In this document: positions 8,791-16,069 of the stretch, piece by piece | Position numbering within the stretch: position 1 is the first letter of the stretch | Layout of the letters: every line of letters begins with the position of its first letter | NCBI GenBank assembly: GCA_021296415.1 | Contig: JAGWAL010000026.1 | Coordinates: 1 to 36,832 of the forward strand | Reading direction: 5' to 3' | DNA: 36,832 nt | From: Acidimicrobiia bacterium | GTDB taxonomy: Bacteria; Actinomycetota; Acidimicrobiia; Acidimicrobiales; CATQHL01 | The notes under the pieces: generated by a model | Databases searched by the model: none | Seen by the model: only the letters and a program-made list of their open reading frames with translations | What the model was told of the DNA's origin: nothing | Position numbers and translations under genes: made by a program

Positions 8791-9240
8791 CTACGAGGAC
8801 GACGTGTGGACCACGAGGCGCACCTCGGTCCCCCGGCGCGACGTGGAAATGGCGTGATCGTCCGACATGATCCGCATCAGCCACAGACCCATGCCCTTCT
8901 CGGTGTACAACCGGCGGGGATCGGCCGGCTCCGGAGGCTCGGGGACTCGGGACGGATCGAATCCGCCGCCCCGGTCGTGGACCTGGATCTCCACCCGGCC
9001 CGGGCTCGGAACGCAGCGAATCCTGACCGGATCGGCGATCCCGCGTCCGGCATGGGCAGCGATGGCGTTGGTGACGGCCTCGGACACGGCGACCCGCAGG
9101 TCCTCGAGTCGCTGCGCATCCACTCCCGCCTCCCCGGCGACCACCTCCGACACGAAACCACGCACCATCGCCAGGTACTCGGTCCGCGGTGGGATCTGGA
9201 TCTCCACCGCGTCGCCGCGGTCATGCGCTGAAGGCGCCAT
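8791..9240 (-). CDS. RsbW-like anti-sigma factor / serine kinase (HATPase_c_2)
   Basis: A 149-residue GHKL ATPase of the anti-sigma type, which usually binds a sigma factor and phosphorylates a STAS antagonist. Visible boxes are the N box SEAVTNAIAAH, the G1-like box VHDRGGGFDP and the G2-like segment TEKGMGLWLMRIMSDD. I chose ATG 9240 with GGGGA about 10 bases upstream; the frame stays open further but without conserved sequence. A STAS protein at 28.8 kb and a sigma-70 factor at 14.5 kb are possible partners, but pairing is inference. About 180 bp separate it from nhaA and 217 bp from the TadE gene upstream; the latter stretch holds no further gene that I can see. Confidence 0.85.
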   Translation of the reverse strand: MAPSAHDRGDAVEIQIPPRTEYLAMVRGFVSEVVAGEAGVDAQRLEDLRVAVSEAVTNAIAAHAGRGIADPVRIRCVPSPGRVEIQVHDRGGGFDPSRVPEPPEPADPRRLYTEKGMGLWLMRIMSDDHAISTSRRGTEVRLVVHTSSS

Positions 9241-9457
9241 CGGCACGGGTCCCCAACACGAGCGGGCAGGTCTCTCAGCGTTCCACCGTATCGGGACGGC
9301 ACCCCCCCGCTGTGGTTCCGCCGGCGCGACGCCACGCCGGGGATGCACGCCGACGGTCGTCCCGGCCCGATGCCGGTGGTGGGAAGCAACGGCTCGGCAA
9401 CCGGCACCGCTGCGGGGTGGCCGGACGGATCGTCGGCCCGACTCGTCACGCTCCCCC

Positions 9458-9853
9458 TCACCGCTCGGCTCGCATGACCGCCTCGCCGGACAGCGTCAGA
9501 TCGTCCAGCAGGACCGCCAGCGGGGCGAAGCGCACGGCTGAGCGGTAGTCCAACCGGACCGAGACGTTGCCCGCCCCCGGGAACTCCTCGACGCGGACCC
9601 GCAGGCGCGCGGGGTCCAGGCGCGCCGCCGCCAGCGCCGCAGGACGCGCCCGCGCCGCGTCATTGCTCACCGCCACGGCGCGCGCCGCCTCACGGGCACT
9701 GTGGACCACCATGATCTGATCGCGCGCCGTGAGCGCCATCTGCGCGAGGAACAGCGCCATCAGCATGAGCAGCGGCAACAGCAGCGCCAACTCGACGGCC
9801 GCCTGACCCCCCGGTCCGCGCCGGCGACCTCCCCCGCCGCCGGCACGCCTCAC
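9458..9853 (-). CDS. TadE-like pseudopilin
   Basis: A 131-residue protein with a short basic, Gly-rich N-terminus followed by GGQAAVELALLLPLLMLM, the TadE signature: a prepilin-peptidase-like site, a Glu at about +5 and a hydrophobic segment. The segment AREAARAVAVSNDAA is also typical of the family. TadE-type pseudopilins assist assembly of Flp pili at the cytoplasmic membrane. The GTG start overlaps the stop of the Flp pilin gene by four bases (GTGA), so the two are coupled. The frame is open much further upstream, but that is shadow sequence of tadC. It is the last gene of the Tad locus; no TadF/TadG follows. Confidence 0.85.
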   Translation of the reverse strand: MRRAGGGGGRRRGPGGQAAVELALLLPLLMLMALFLAQMALTARDQIMVVHSAREAARAVAVSNDAARARPAALAAARLDPARLRVRVEEFPGAGNVSVRLDYRSAVRFAPLAVLLDDLTLSGEAVMRAER

Positions 9854-10098
9854 GTGATGAGCTTGCTGATCGAGCGGAACACCGCGTCGAGGAGCCGGCT
9901 GATCATGTTCGTGTTCCGTGCCCAGTCGAGGACAAGGACGGCGATCAGGGCCACGCCGAGCAGCACGAGGGCGTACTCGGCGGTGGCCTGGCCCGACTCG
10001 GCGGCGCGCCGCACCAGCCGCCGCGGGCCGGTCCGGCGAGTCCGGCCGGCTCGGGTGGTCCGGTCGGTCCGCTGAAGGATTCCTGCAACTTGCGCCAT
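9850..10098 (-). CDS. flp: Flp-type pilin (type IVb prepilin)
   Basis: This 82-residue protein is the likely major subunit of a Flp/Tad pilus. It has a long basic leader of about 35 residues, then SGQATAEYALVLLGVALIAV. Cleavage after Gly would put Glu at +5 and Tyr at +6, the diagnostic Flp features, followed by a single hydrophobic helix. ATG 10098 is preceded by AGGAG at good spacing. The 3' end is coupled to the TadE gene. The 147-bp space upstream, before tadC ends, contains a palindromic repeat that could set expression of the pilin apart from the machinery genes. No prepilin peptidase gene is visible in the window. Confidence 0.85.
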   Translation of the reverse strand: MAQVAGILQRTDRTTRAGRTRRTGPRRLVRRAAESGQATAEYALVLLGVALIAVLVLDWARNTNMISRLLDAVFRSISKLIT

Positions 10099-10178
10099 GT
10101 CCGTTTCTCCTGGTCTCTCCGTTGGGGGTTGTTCGGGGTCTTGGTTGCCGCGGGTGGCGGGGCCGGGCGGGCGATGGA

Positions 10179-10200
10179 TTCCGGCCTTCGCCGGAATGAC
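10179..10200 (+). repeat. Dispersed palindromic repeat, copy 2 (REP-like)
   Basis: The same 22-base core as 3025-3046, in the same orientation and including the 7-bp-stem hairpin. It lies between tadC and the Flp pilin gene, so on the leftward transcript it could act as a stabilising or attenuating hairpin upstream of the pilin. Confidence 0.75.
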
Positions 10201-10245
10201 CTCCAGGGCATTGCTCAGCGGGTCGCCGAGCGCCTGGTGAGTTCC

Positions 10246-11031
10246 TCAGAACTGAAGAAGATCCAGCGACTGCGCCACCGTGGGCACGATCGTGAGCAGG
10301 ACGAACGCCGGCAGGACGCAGACCGTGAGCGGGAACAGCAGCCGCAGCGGGACCCGCCGTGCCGCCGCCTCCGCCGCCCGGCGCCGCTCGGTCCGGGCGA
10401 CGGCGGAGGCGCGTTCCAATGCGGGCCCCAGCGGAGAGCCGTAGCGCAGGGCATCGGTCAGCGGGCGCACCAGCAGCCGCAGCGGGTCGGCCCCGGGAGC
10501 AGCCGCCAGTGCCTCGAGAGCCTCCGCCACCTCCACCCCCAACCGCATCTGCTCGGCGGCCCGGCGCAGCGCGCCGCCCACGGGTCCGGCGAGGCGCGGC
10601 GCCACCGCATCGACGGCCAATCGCACACTCAGGCCCGCACTCGCGGCGAGTGACAACAGGTCCAGGGCTTCGGGCAGTTCGGCCAGCATGTCGGCGCCCC
10701 GCGCGCGGCGCTCCCGCGTGACGCGCCGGCGCAGCACCAGCCAGCACGCCGCGGCGGCGGCGAGCCCCAGCGTGACGTCGACTGCGATGCCGGCGAGGAG
10801 AACCAGCGCCACCAGCCCGGCGCACCGGTCCGCCGCCGCGTCCGCCGGGCGCCCCAGAGCCGAGCGCAGCGCTCGCCCCAGCGACGCGGCGGGCTGCAGG
10901 CGCCGGCGAGGGGGGCGCCGACGCGGCGGCCGCAAAGTGGCGAGACGCTCCCGGCGCGCCGCCGGCGACGGGCGCCACAGCAGCGCACCCCACAGAACGG
11001 CCGCCCACCAGGCCAGCAGCAGCGCCGTCAT
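10246..11031 (-). CDS. tadC: TadC-like type II/IV secretion platform protein
   Basis: A 261-residue inner-membrane protein of the T2SS GspF fold, one of the two platform proteins of the Tad pilus machine. It has N-terminal hydrophobic segments (LLLAWWAAVLWGALLW), the GspF core with ELPEALDLLSLAASAGLS and YGSPLGPALER, and C-terminal membrane helices ending FPLTVCVLPAFVLLTIVP. ATG 11031 overlaps the tadB stop (ATGA). The frame continues open upstream, but that is tadB shadow. It is coupled to tadB and followed by the pilin genes. Confidence 0.85.
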   Translation of the reverse strand: MTALLLAWWAAVLWGALLWRPSPAARRERLATLRPPRRRPPRRRLQPAASLGRALRSALGRPADAAADRCAGLVALVLLAGIAVDVTLGLAAAAACWLVLRRRVTRERRARGADMLAELPEALDLLSLAASAGLSVRLAVDAVAPRLAGPVGGALRRAAEQMRLGVEVAEALEALAAAPGADPLRLLVRPLTDALRYGSPLGPALERASAVARTERRRAAEAAARRVPLRLLFPLTVCVLPAFVLLTIVPTVAQSLDLLQF

Positions 11032-11951
11032 CGCAGCCGCGTGATGCGGTGCATCCACACGAAGGCCACGGCGTTCAGGGCAAGCCCCACCACGAGGCAG
11101 AACACCCCGATGGGGCTGCCGTACAGCAAGCCCAGAGAGCCCCCGTCGATCATGGCCGACAATGCGAGGAAGCAGAGCGGCAGCAGGGCGATGAGCAGTC
11201 CCGACAAGCGTCCCTGCTGCGCCAGCGAGGCAACCTCGCGTTGGGCGGTGCGGTGCTCGCGCAGCGTCGCCGCCACGCCGTCGACAGCGGGTGCCCGCCG
11301 GCCGCCGGCGGTGGTCCCGATGGACAGCGCCGCCGCCGCCAGATTCACCTCCGCAAGCGGGTGCCGCTGCCGCCAGCGGTCCAACGCCGCCGGCAGCGAC
11401 CCACCCACCCTCACGTCCGCCATGACGCCGCGGAGATCCGTGGCCAGCGGGCCATCCGACGGCAGCGCCTCCGCTATGGCCGCCACCGTCGAGACGCCGG
11501 CGCGCAGCGAGCGGGCCACACGCTCCAGGAAGCCGGGCAGCGCTTCGACGACGAGTCGCTCCCGGCGCCGCCGCGCCGCCCACAGGACGGCGGGAGGCAC
11601 CAGCAAGCCGGCTCCGGCACCCGCCACGGCGCCGAACCCCGACGCCAGCAACAGCCCGCTCCCGGTCCCCACGACGACGGCCGCAACCCACACGGCGACC
11701 GCCTGCGGCTCGCTGCACGGCACCACCGCGTCGTCGAGGGCGCGTCGCAGCAGCCGGCGGAAGCGTCCGGCGGCGGCGCGCCCTCCGCTCGCGGCACGCG
11801 GCGCCTTCGCACGAGGCTCCCGGCCCGCGGTCCGTTGAGGAAGCAGCCGGCTCCGGCGCCGCGCCCGCCAGCGGCACAGCTCGACGGGGATGCGGCGCAA
11901 CGCCATCGCCGCCAGCACGATCGCCACCGTGTAGCCGAAGGCATCGCTCAC
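11028..11951 (-). CDS. tadB: TadB-like type II/IV secretion platform protein
   Basis: A 307-residue GspF-fold membrane protein, partner of TadC in the pilus assembly platform. It has a hydrophobic N-terminus, a basic cytoplasmic stretch, two central membrane segments (about residues 85-130), the GspF domain with LERVARSLRAGVSTVAAIAEAL and VGGSLPAALDRW, and C-terminal helices. It starts with GTG at 11951; 51 bp separate it from cpaF. Its stop overlaps the tadC start by four bases. Confidence 0.87.
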   Translation of the reverse strand: MSDAFGYTVAIVLAAMALRRIPVELCRWRARRRSRLLPQRTAGREPRAKAPRAASGGRAAAGRFRRLLRRALDDAVVPCSEPQAVAVWVAAVVVGTGSGLLLASGFGAVAGAGAGLLVPPAVLWAARRRRERLVVEALPGFLERVARSLRAGVSTVAAIAEALPSDGPLATDLRGVMADVRVGGSLPAALDRWRQRHPLAEVNLAAAALSIGTTAGGRRAPAVDGVAATLREHRTAQREVASLAQQGRLSGLLIALLPLCFLALSAMIDGGSLGLLYGSPIGVFCLVVGLALNAVAFVWMHRITRLR

Positions 11952-12002
11952 GTCGTCGTCCTCCTGGTTCCGGCTCTTGGGTTCGGGCGGGTCGGATGTC
12001 GC

Positions 12003-13235
12003 TCAGAGATCCAGCCACGCCGGGTCCACCGACGGCGCGCCGTGGCCCCGCGGCGGCTTGGTGGGCAGTGCTCGCAAGCCGGACGCATCCGCCAGCGCGG
12101 CGAGCCGCTCCGGGCCGCGACGCACCTCGGCAACCCCCACGACGCGACGCGCCCCCGCCGGACCCCGCGCCAGGTGCACGACGAAGTCCAGCGCGGCGCT
12201 GATCTGATCGCGAACGGCCTGCAGCGGCAGCCCGGCGCCCGCCATGAGAACCATCGTCTCGAGCCGGTCGAGCGCGTCGGGCGGGCTGTTGGCGTGGCAC
12301 GTGGACAGGCACCCGTCGTGTCCGGTGTTCATGGCCTGCAACATGTCGAACGCCTCCGCTCCCCGGACCTCGCCGACGAGGATCCGGTCGGGCCGCATGC
12401 GCAGGGCGTTGCGCACCAGGTCACGGACCGTGACCGCAGCAAGCCCCTCCACGCTGGATGGCCGCGACTCCAGGCGAACGACGTGGCCGGCCTTGAGGTT
12501 CAACTCGGCGGCGTCCTCGACGGTGACGATCCGCTGGTCGGCCGGAATGTGCCCCGCGACGGTGTTGAGGAACGTGGTCTTGCCGGCTCCCGTCCCGCCG
12601 CTGACGACGATGTTCGCCCGGGACACCACCATCCAGCGCAGCAGTGCCGCCACCGGTGGCGGGGCGAAGTCCGCGACACGCAGGTCGCAGGCGCGGAACC
12701 GCCGGATGACGAGGTACGGCCCGTCGACGGCCACCGGAGGCATGACGACGTTCACCCGCGATCCGTCGGTAAGCCGCGCATCCACCAGCGGCGATGTCCG
12801 GTCGGCCCGCAGACCGAGAGGTCCCACGACCCTCTCGATGAGCTGGTGGAGGGTGGACTCGCCGAGCACCACGGCGGTCTGCCGTAGCATCCCGTCCTGC
12901 TCCACCCAGACTGCGCCGGCGCCGTTGACCATGATCTCGTTCACCGCATCGTCGGTGACGAGAGTCTCGAGGGGTCCCAGGCCGGCGAGGCGGGCGGCCA
13001 CACGCTCCGCCAGCCGTTCCTGGAGTGCCGGACTGAGCAGCGGTGCCCGCTGGCGCACCCACTCGGCGATCTGCTCGCGCCCGGCGGGCTCGCCGGCGAG
13101 GCAAGCCTCCACGACGAGCTCGTGCAGGTCCTGCTCGACGGCCGCGAGCGGCTCGGGACCGCCGCCGGGGTCCGGGTCGTGACGCGGTGGCGCGGCGACA
13201 TCGGCTGGCGCGGCATTGGGTAGCGCGGCGCTCAC
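12003..13235 (-). CDS. cpaF: CpaF/TadA-family secretion ATPase
   Basis: The cytoplasmic hexameric ATPase that powers Flp pilus assembly (410 aa). Visible motifs are the Walker A SGGTGAGKTTFLN, the Asp box VTVEDAAELNL, the Walker B-type RILVGEVRGAEAFDMLQA and the His box CHANSPPDALDRLE. The N-terminal all-helical region carries the CpaF signature ETLVTDDAVNEIMVNGAG. The GTG start at 13235 overlaps the tadZ stop (GTGA). A much longer open frame upstream is shadow of tadZ, and the coupled start fits the family length. Confidence 0.93.
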   Translation of the reverse strand: MSAALPNAAPADVAAPPRHDPDPGGGPEPLAAVEQDLHELVVEACLAGEPAGREQIAEWVRQRAPLLSPALQERLAERVAARLAGLGPLETLVTDDAVNEIMVNGAGAVWVEQDGMLRQTAVVLGESTLHQLIERVVGPLGLRADRTSPLVDARLTDGSRVNVVMPPVAVDGPYLVIRRFRACDLRVADFAPPPVAALLRWMVVSRANIVVSGGTGAGKTTFLNTVAGHIPADQRIVTVEDAAELNLKAGHVVRLESRPSSVEGLAAVTVRDLVRNALRMRPDRILVGEVRGAEAFDMLQAMNTGHDGCLSTCHANSPPDALDRLETMVLMAGAGLPLQAVRDQISAALDFVVHLARGPAGARRVVGVAEVRRGPERLAALADASGLRALPTKPPRGHGAPSVDPAWLDL

Positions 13236-13942
13236 GCCGGAGCGGCCTGTGCCAGGGCCCGGTCGAGCGCCGCGGGAACCCGGCTGGTGAGCAGCCCGGC
13301 ATCCACGGCCCGCGCCACCGAAGGGTCGACGTCGAGGCGGAGAACCACCGGGGCGCCCACCACATCCTCCACGTCTCCGGCCGTGAGGGGTCGGCCGGGC
13401 TCGACGAGCAGCACCACGCCGCTCGGCTGCAGCGGCGCCCGGGCCGCCCGGCGCAACGACAGGAAGCAGGCCCGGGTCACCAGCCAGGACCGATCGGCGC
13501 CCGCCACGATCCGTCGCCGCACATCGATGTCGTCGGCCGGCGCACCCGCTGCGGTCCCTCCGGCCTCCTCGCCACCGGCCCGCCACAGACAGCCGCCGTC
13601 CACCACCGCCACGCGGTGCTCGGCAGCCAATTCCCCCGCCATCACGTCGGCCCGATCGGTCCGCTGGAGCGGTCCTGCCCCCCGATGAAGCAGGAAGAGT
13701 CCTGCAGCCACCTCCCGTTCCAGGCGGCGCAGCGCGTCGATCTGCACCTCGTCGCCGACGCTCAACCAGTCGGCGACACCCGGCGTCGCCGGCTCCGGCA
13801 CCCCCAGCAAGCCAGCGCCATCCCCGCAAAGATCGACGAGCAGGGCACCAGCATCAGCGTTCGCAGCCCACCGGCGCGCCGCCAGGGCCGCAACGACCGA
13901 TGTTCCCGAACCTCCCTTGACCGACCAGCACGCAACGTACAT
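13232..13942 (-). CDS. TadZ/CpaE-like ParA-family protein with deviant Walker A
   Basis: A 236-residue MinD/ParA-type protein that opens directly with WSVKGGSGTSVVAALAA. It keeps the signature Lys of the deviant P-loop, but the usual GK[ST] is replaced by GTS, as in many TadZ/CpaE and Ssd proteins that localise pili without normal ATP hydrolysis. The later motifs LLVDLCGDGAGLLG and VAVVDGG match the switch regions. The receiver domain found in classical CpaE is absent. ATG 13942 has a strong AGGAGGGGAGG site. It is the first gene of the leftward Tad operon, so the operon promoter should lie in 13943-14088, where I see no clear box. Confidence 0.8.
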   Translation of the reverse strand: MYVACWSVKGGSGTSVVAALAARRWAANADAGALLVDLCGDGAGLLGVPEPATPGVADWLSVGDEVQIDALRRLEREVAAGLFLLHRGAGPLQRTDRADVMAGELAAEHRVAVVDGGCLWRAGGEEAGGTAAGAPADDIDVRRRIVAGADRSWLVTRACFLSLRRAARAPLQPSGVVLLVEPGRPLTAGDVEDVVGAPVVLRLDVDPSVARAVDAGLLTSRVPAALDRALAQAAPA

Positions 13943-14088
13943 CGCTGCCTCCCCTCCTGGGCACTTCGTGGGCGCGCCGCGCGGGCGCGACCGTCAACTC
14001 GGCTGCGGGGGAAGCAGGACGGAGTGGCGCCCGTGGCGCCGGTGAAAGTGCTCAGACCCGGCTGCTGCGGGCCTCGAGAATCAGAAAG

Positions 14089-14163
14089 TCAGACCTCGCG
14101 GACCTTCTTGGCCACCCAGGCCACGAGTACCGCAACCAAAACGAAGAGGAAGAGCTTCTTCAT
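14089..14163 (-). CDS. Small single-helix membrane peptide (24 aa), possibly leaderless
   Basis: A short frame encodes MKKLFLFVLVAVLVAWVAKK plus VREV: basic N-terminus, one hydrophobic helix, basic C-terminus. This layout resembles tiny single-pass peptides such as the DLW-39 group, but I cannot assign it to a family. Support comes from the promoter: TATACT lies 8 bases before the ATG, with TTGCGG 16 bases further up, so the mRNA would be almost leaderless. There is no Shine-Dalgarno sequence. It lies downstream of tRNA-Sec on the same strand. A chance frame cannot be excluded at this length. Confidence 0.5.
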   Translation of the reverse strand: MKKLFLFVLVAVLVAWVAKKVREV

Positions 14164-14171
14164 CGCGCAGA

Positions 14172-14199
14172 AGTATACGACCGCGATATCCGGCCGCAA
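14172..14199 (-). promoter_or_regulatory. Promoter for the 24-aa ORF
   Basis: On the minus strand TTGCGG (14194-14199), a 16-base spacer and TATACT (14172-14177) form a good sigma-70 promoter. The predicted transcription start falls 0-2 bases from the ATG at 14163. Confidence 0.55.
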
Positions 14200-14203
14200 G
14201 CTC

Positions 14204-14241
14204 GCGGAGGTGGACAGAGTTCGCGGAGGTGGACGGGAATC
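14204..14241 (-). repeat. Two partial copies of the tRNA-Sec 3' end
   Basis: The 19 bases at 14223-14241 are identical to the tRNA-Sec 3' terminus at 14325-14343 (T-arm/acceptor strand plus one flanking base). A second copy at 14204-14215 matches 12 of them. Tandem 3'-end copies downstream of a tRNA are typical scars of integrase-type attachment sites, although no integrase is present here. Confidence 0.7.
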
Positions 14242-14325
14242 CCGTGCCTGCCCGGCGGCCACCGCACGACGGCGCCCGCTGCCCGACGGCGGGCCGCCCG
14301 GCGGCAAGCAGGGGCCGCGCAACAG

Positions 14326-14408
14326 CGGAGGTGGACGGGAATCGAACCCGCCGGACGGGGATCGCCCGTCCCACCCGCTTTGAAGGCGGGGGAGCCCACG
14401 ACACCTCC
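14326..14408 (-). tRNA. selC: tRNA-Sec (anticodon UCA) with shortened D-arm
   Basis: On the minus strand the sequence folds with acceptor GGAGGTG/CACCTCC and discriminator G. The anticodon stem-loop is CCCGC-CTTCAAA-GCGGG (anticodon TCA). A long variable arm has a 7-bp stem GGACGGG/CCCGTCC, and the T-arm is GGCGGG-TTCGATT-CCCGTC. The UCA anticodon and long extra arm identify the selenocysteine tRNA; selA and selB are 10 kb away. CCA is not encoded. Only about 11 bases (TCGTGGGCTCC) lie between the acceptor and anticodon stems, where E. coli tRNA-Sec has about 19-20, so the usual 6-bp D-stem cannot form. The 5' strand GTGGGCT is present but its partner seems lost. A TAGGGT box 6 bases upstream (14415-14420) may be the -10. 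Confidence 0.88.
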
Positions 14409-14456
14409 ACGGCGACCCTAGCGGGACCGGACGGTTACGCGGCCCGGCGACGTGGC

Positions 14457-15392
14457 TCAGACGGCCAGCAGGTCCCGGGCGCCGGTGTCCGAGGAGGGGT
14501 GGCGCAGCTTCGACATCGCCCGCGCCTCGATCTGGCGGATCCGCTCGCGGGTCAGGTTGAAGTGCTCACCGACCTCCTCGAGGGTGCGCGGCTCACCGCG
14601 GTCCAACCCGTAACGCAGCGTGAGGATCTCCCGCTCGCGCTCGTCCAGCGGCGACAGGAGACGCCTGATCTCCTCGGGAAGCAGCGAGGTGGCCGCCACC
14701 TCGAACGGCGACTCGGCCGACCGATCCTCCACCACGTCGCCCAGTTCCGCATCGCCGTCCTCGCGCAGCGGTTCGGAGAGCGAGAGCGGCTCGGCGGCGA
14801 AGCGCAGCGCCTCGGTCACCTTCTGCTCGGGCATCTCCACCTCTCGGGCCAGTTCGCTGAGCGTGGCCGGCCGGCCATAGCGCAACTCGAGCCGCGCACG
14901 GGCCTTCTGCAACCGGGTGAGGGTGTCGCCGGCGTGGACCGGCAGCCGGATCGTGCGGCCGGTGTTGGCGATGCCCCGGGTGATGGCCTGGCGGATCCAC
15001 CAGGTGGCATACGTCGAGAACTTGAACCCCTTGCGCCAGTCGAACTTCTCGACGGCGTGCATCAGGCCGAGATTCCCCTCCTGGACCAGATCCAAGAGCG
15101 GCAGGCCCGAAGCCTGGTATTTCTTCGCGATCGAGACCACGAGGCGCAGGTTCGACTGGACGAACTGCCGCTCGGCCTGCTCGCCCTCGCGGACCAGCCG
15201 GCGCAACTCGACCCGCCGGTTGGGGCGCAGCGACTTGCCGACCGCCAACTCCTCGCGGGCCTCGATCCCGGCCTCGATCTTCTGGGCCAGCTCGACCTCG
15301 TCGTCCTTGGTGAGCAGCGTGTACTGGCCGATATCGGTCAGATAGAGGCGGACGAGATCCTCCTCGTCCCGCTCGACCCGCTCTCGCGCCAC
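14457..15392 (-). CDS. RNA polymerase sigma-70 factor, group 1/2 (SigA/SigB-like)
   Basis: A 311-residue primary-type sigma factor without region 1.1. It starts at region 1.2 ([19 protein letters not shown]), has region 2 with [19 protein letters not shown] and [19 protein letters not shown], region 3 after [11 protein letters not shown], and the region 4.2 helix-turn-helix [20 protein letters not shown]. The short length suggests a group 2 factor, though it could be the principal sigma of the lineage. GTG 15392 is preceded by GGGAGA. A promoter TTGAAC-16-TAGTGT lies upstream. The RsbW-like kinase and STAS protein elsewhere in the window make partner-switch control possible but unproven. Confidence 0.93.
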   Translation of the reverse strand: MARERVERDEEDLVRLYLTDIGQYTLLTKDDEVELAQKIEAGIEAREELAVGKSLRPNRRVELRRLVREGEQAERQFVQSNLRLVVSIAKKYQASGLPLLDLVQEGNLGLMHAVEKFDWRKGFKFSTYATWWIRQAITRGIANTGRTIRLPVHAGDTLTRLQKARARLELRYGRPATLSELAREVEMPEQKVTEALRFAAEPLSLSEPLREDGDAELGDVVEDRSAESPFEVAATSLLPEEIRRLLSPLDEREREILTLRYGLDRGEPRTLEEVGEHFNLTRERIRQIEARAMSKLRHPSSDTGARDLLAV

Positions 15393-15467
15393 AGACGACG
15401 TCTCCCAGAATCAGCAGGCGGCTAGTACCGGTAACCGGAGACTCCGTTGGCCCCGAGCCGTGAGTTC

Positions 15468-15495
15468 ACACTACCGAGCGCGGTGGCCGGTTCAA
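15468..15495 (-). promoter_or_regulatory. Promoter of the sigma factor gene
   Basis: On the minus strand TTGAAC (15490-15495), 16 bases, then TAGTGT (15468-15473), leaving a 5' leader of about 70 bases before the GTG at 15392. Confidence 0.5.
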
Positions 15496-15507
15496 CGGCG
15501 CCACTCC

Positions 15508-16017
15508 TCAGCACGACAGGTCGGCCAGTCGCCTGCCGAGCGCCGCCGAGAGCCGCCGCTGGCTCGGCGCCGGTGTCCGCTGGTCCAGCAGCGCCACTCC
15601 GCGCGACTGCTGTGCGCGGAGATCGGTGGTCACGGCCGCACAGAATCGCTGCTCCTCCGCTTCGGACACCTCGCCGAGGTGGCCGGCGAAACGCTCCAGC
15701 GAGGTCAGCATCCGGGGCAGCACCACGTGGATCAGGACGACGAGACGCTCCGCCGTCTCGGTGGCGGCTCCATCGAACAACTGCTCCCATCCCGGCGACG
15801 GCGGCCGCACGCGCTCGGAGGCCGCCAGGGCCGGCGAGTCGGCCAGCAGTGCCTCCCAGCCGGCGCTGTGCTGCTCGAACCGGCGGGCCGTGCTGTGGAG
15901 GAACGTGGCCACCTCGGCGTCGCTCTCGGCGCCGCGCCAGGAGTGCAGGGCATCCGCCAGGTTCCGCTGGAGCCAGGCGTAGCCTCCCAGCGCATCGTTC
16001 AGGTCTTCGATGATCAT
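15508..16017 (-). CDS. Hypothetical all-helical protein
   Basis: A 169-residue soluble protein that I do not recognise. It begins MIIEDLNDALGGYAWLQRN and is rich in Ala, Leu, Glu and Arg with amphipathic helix patterns throughout (for example ARRFEQHSAGWEALLADS and IHVVLPRMLTSLERFAGHLG), suggesting a helical bundle. A ferritin-like fold is conceivable, but no metal-binding Glu-x-x-His motif is obvious. There is no signal peptide or membrane segment. The start is strongly supported by GGAGG seven bases before ATG 16017. It lies between nadE and the sigma gene on the same strand and may be read through from nadE (52-bp gap). Confidence 0.75.
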   Translation of the reverse strand: MIIEDLNDALGGYAWLQRNLADALHSWRGAESDAEVATFLHSTARRFEQHSAGWEALLADSPALAASERVRPPSPGWEQLFDGAATETAERLVVLIHVVLPRMLTSLERFAGHLGEVSEAEEQRFCAAVTTDLRAQQSRGVALLDQRTPAPSQRRLSAALGRRLADLSC

Positions 16018-16069
16018 GGGCGTTCCTCCGGGGTGTGCCCCGCTTCGGGGCAGGGACGCGGCCTGCCGC

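Noticed and set aside
14089..14163. Stop TGA of the 24-aa ORF as a selenocysteine codon
   Set aside because: The extension after TGA shows no conserved redox motif and no obvious SECIS hairpin immediately downstream.
14229..15425. 398-codon plus-strand frame over tRNA-Sec and the sigma gene
   Set aside because: It translates the tRNA and the antisense of the sigma factor and has no domain.
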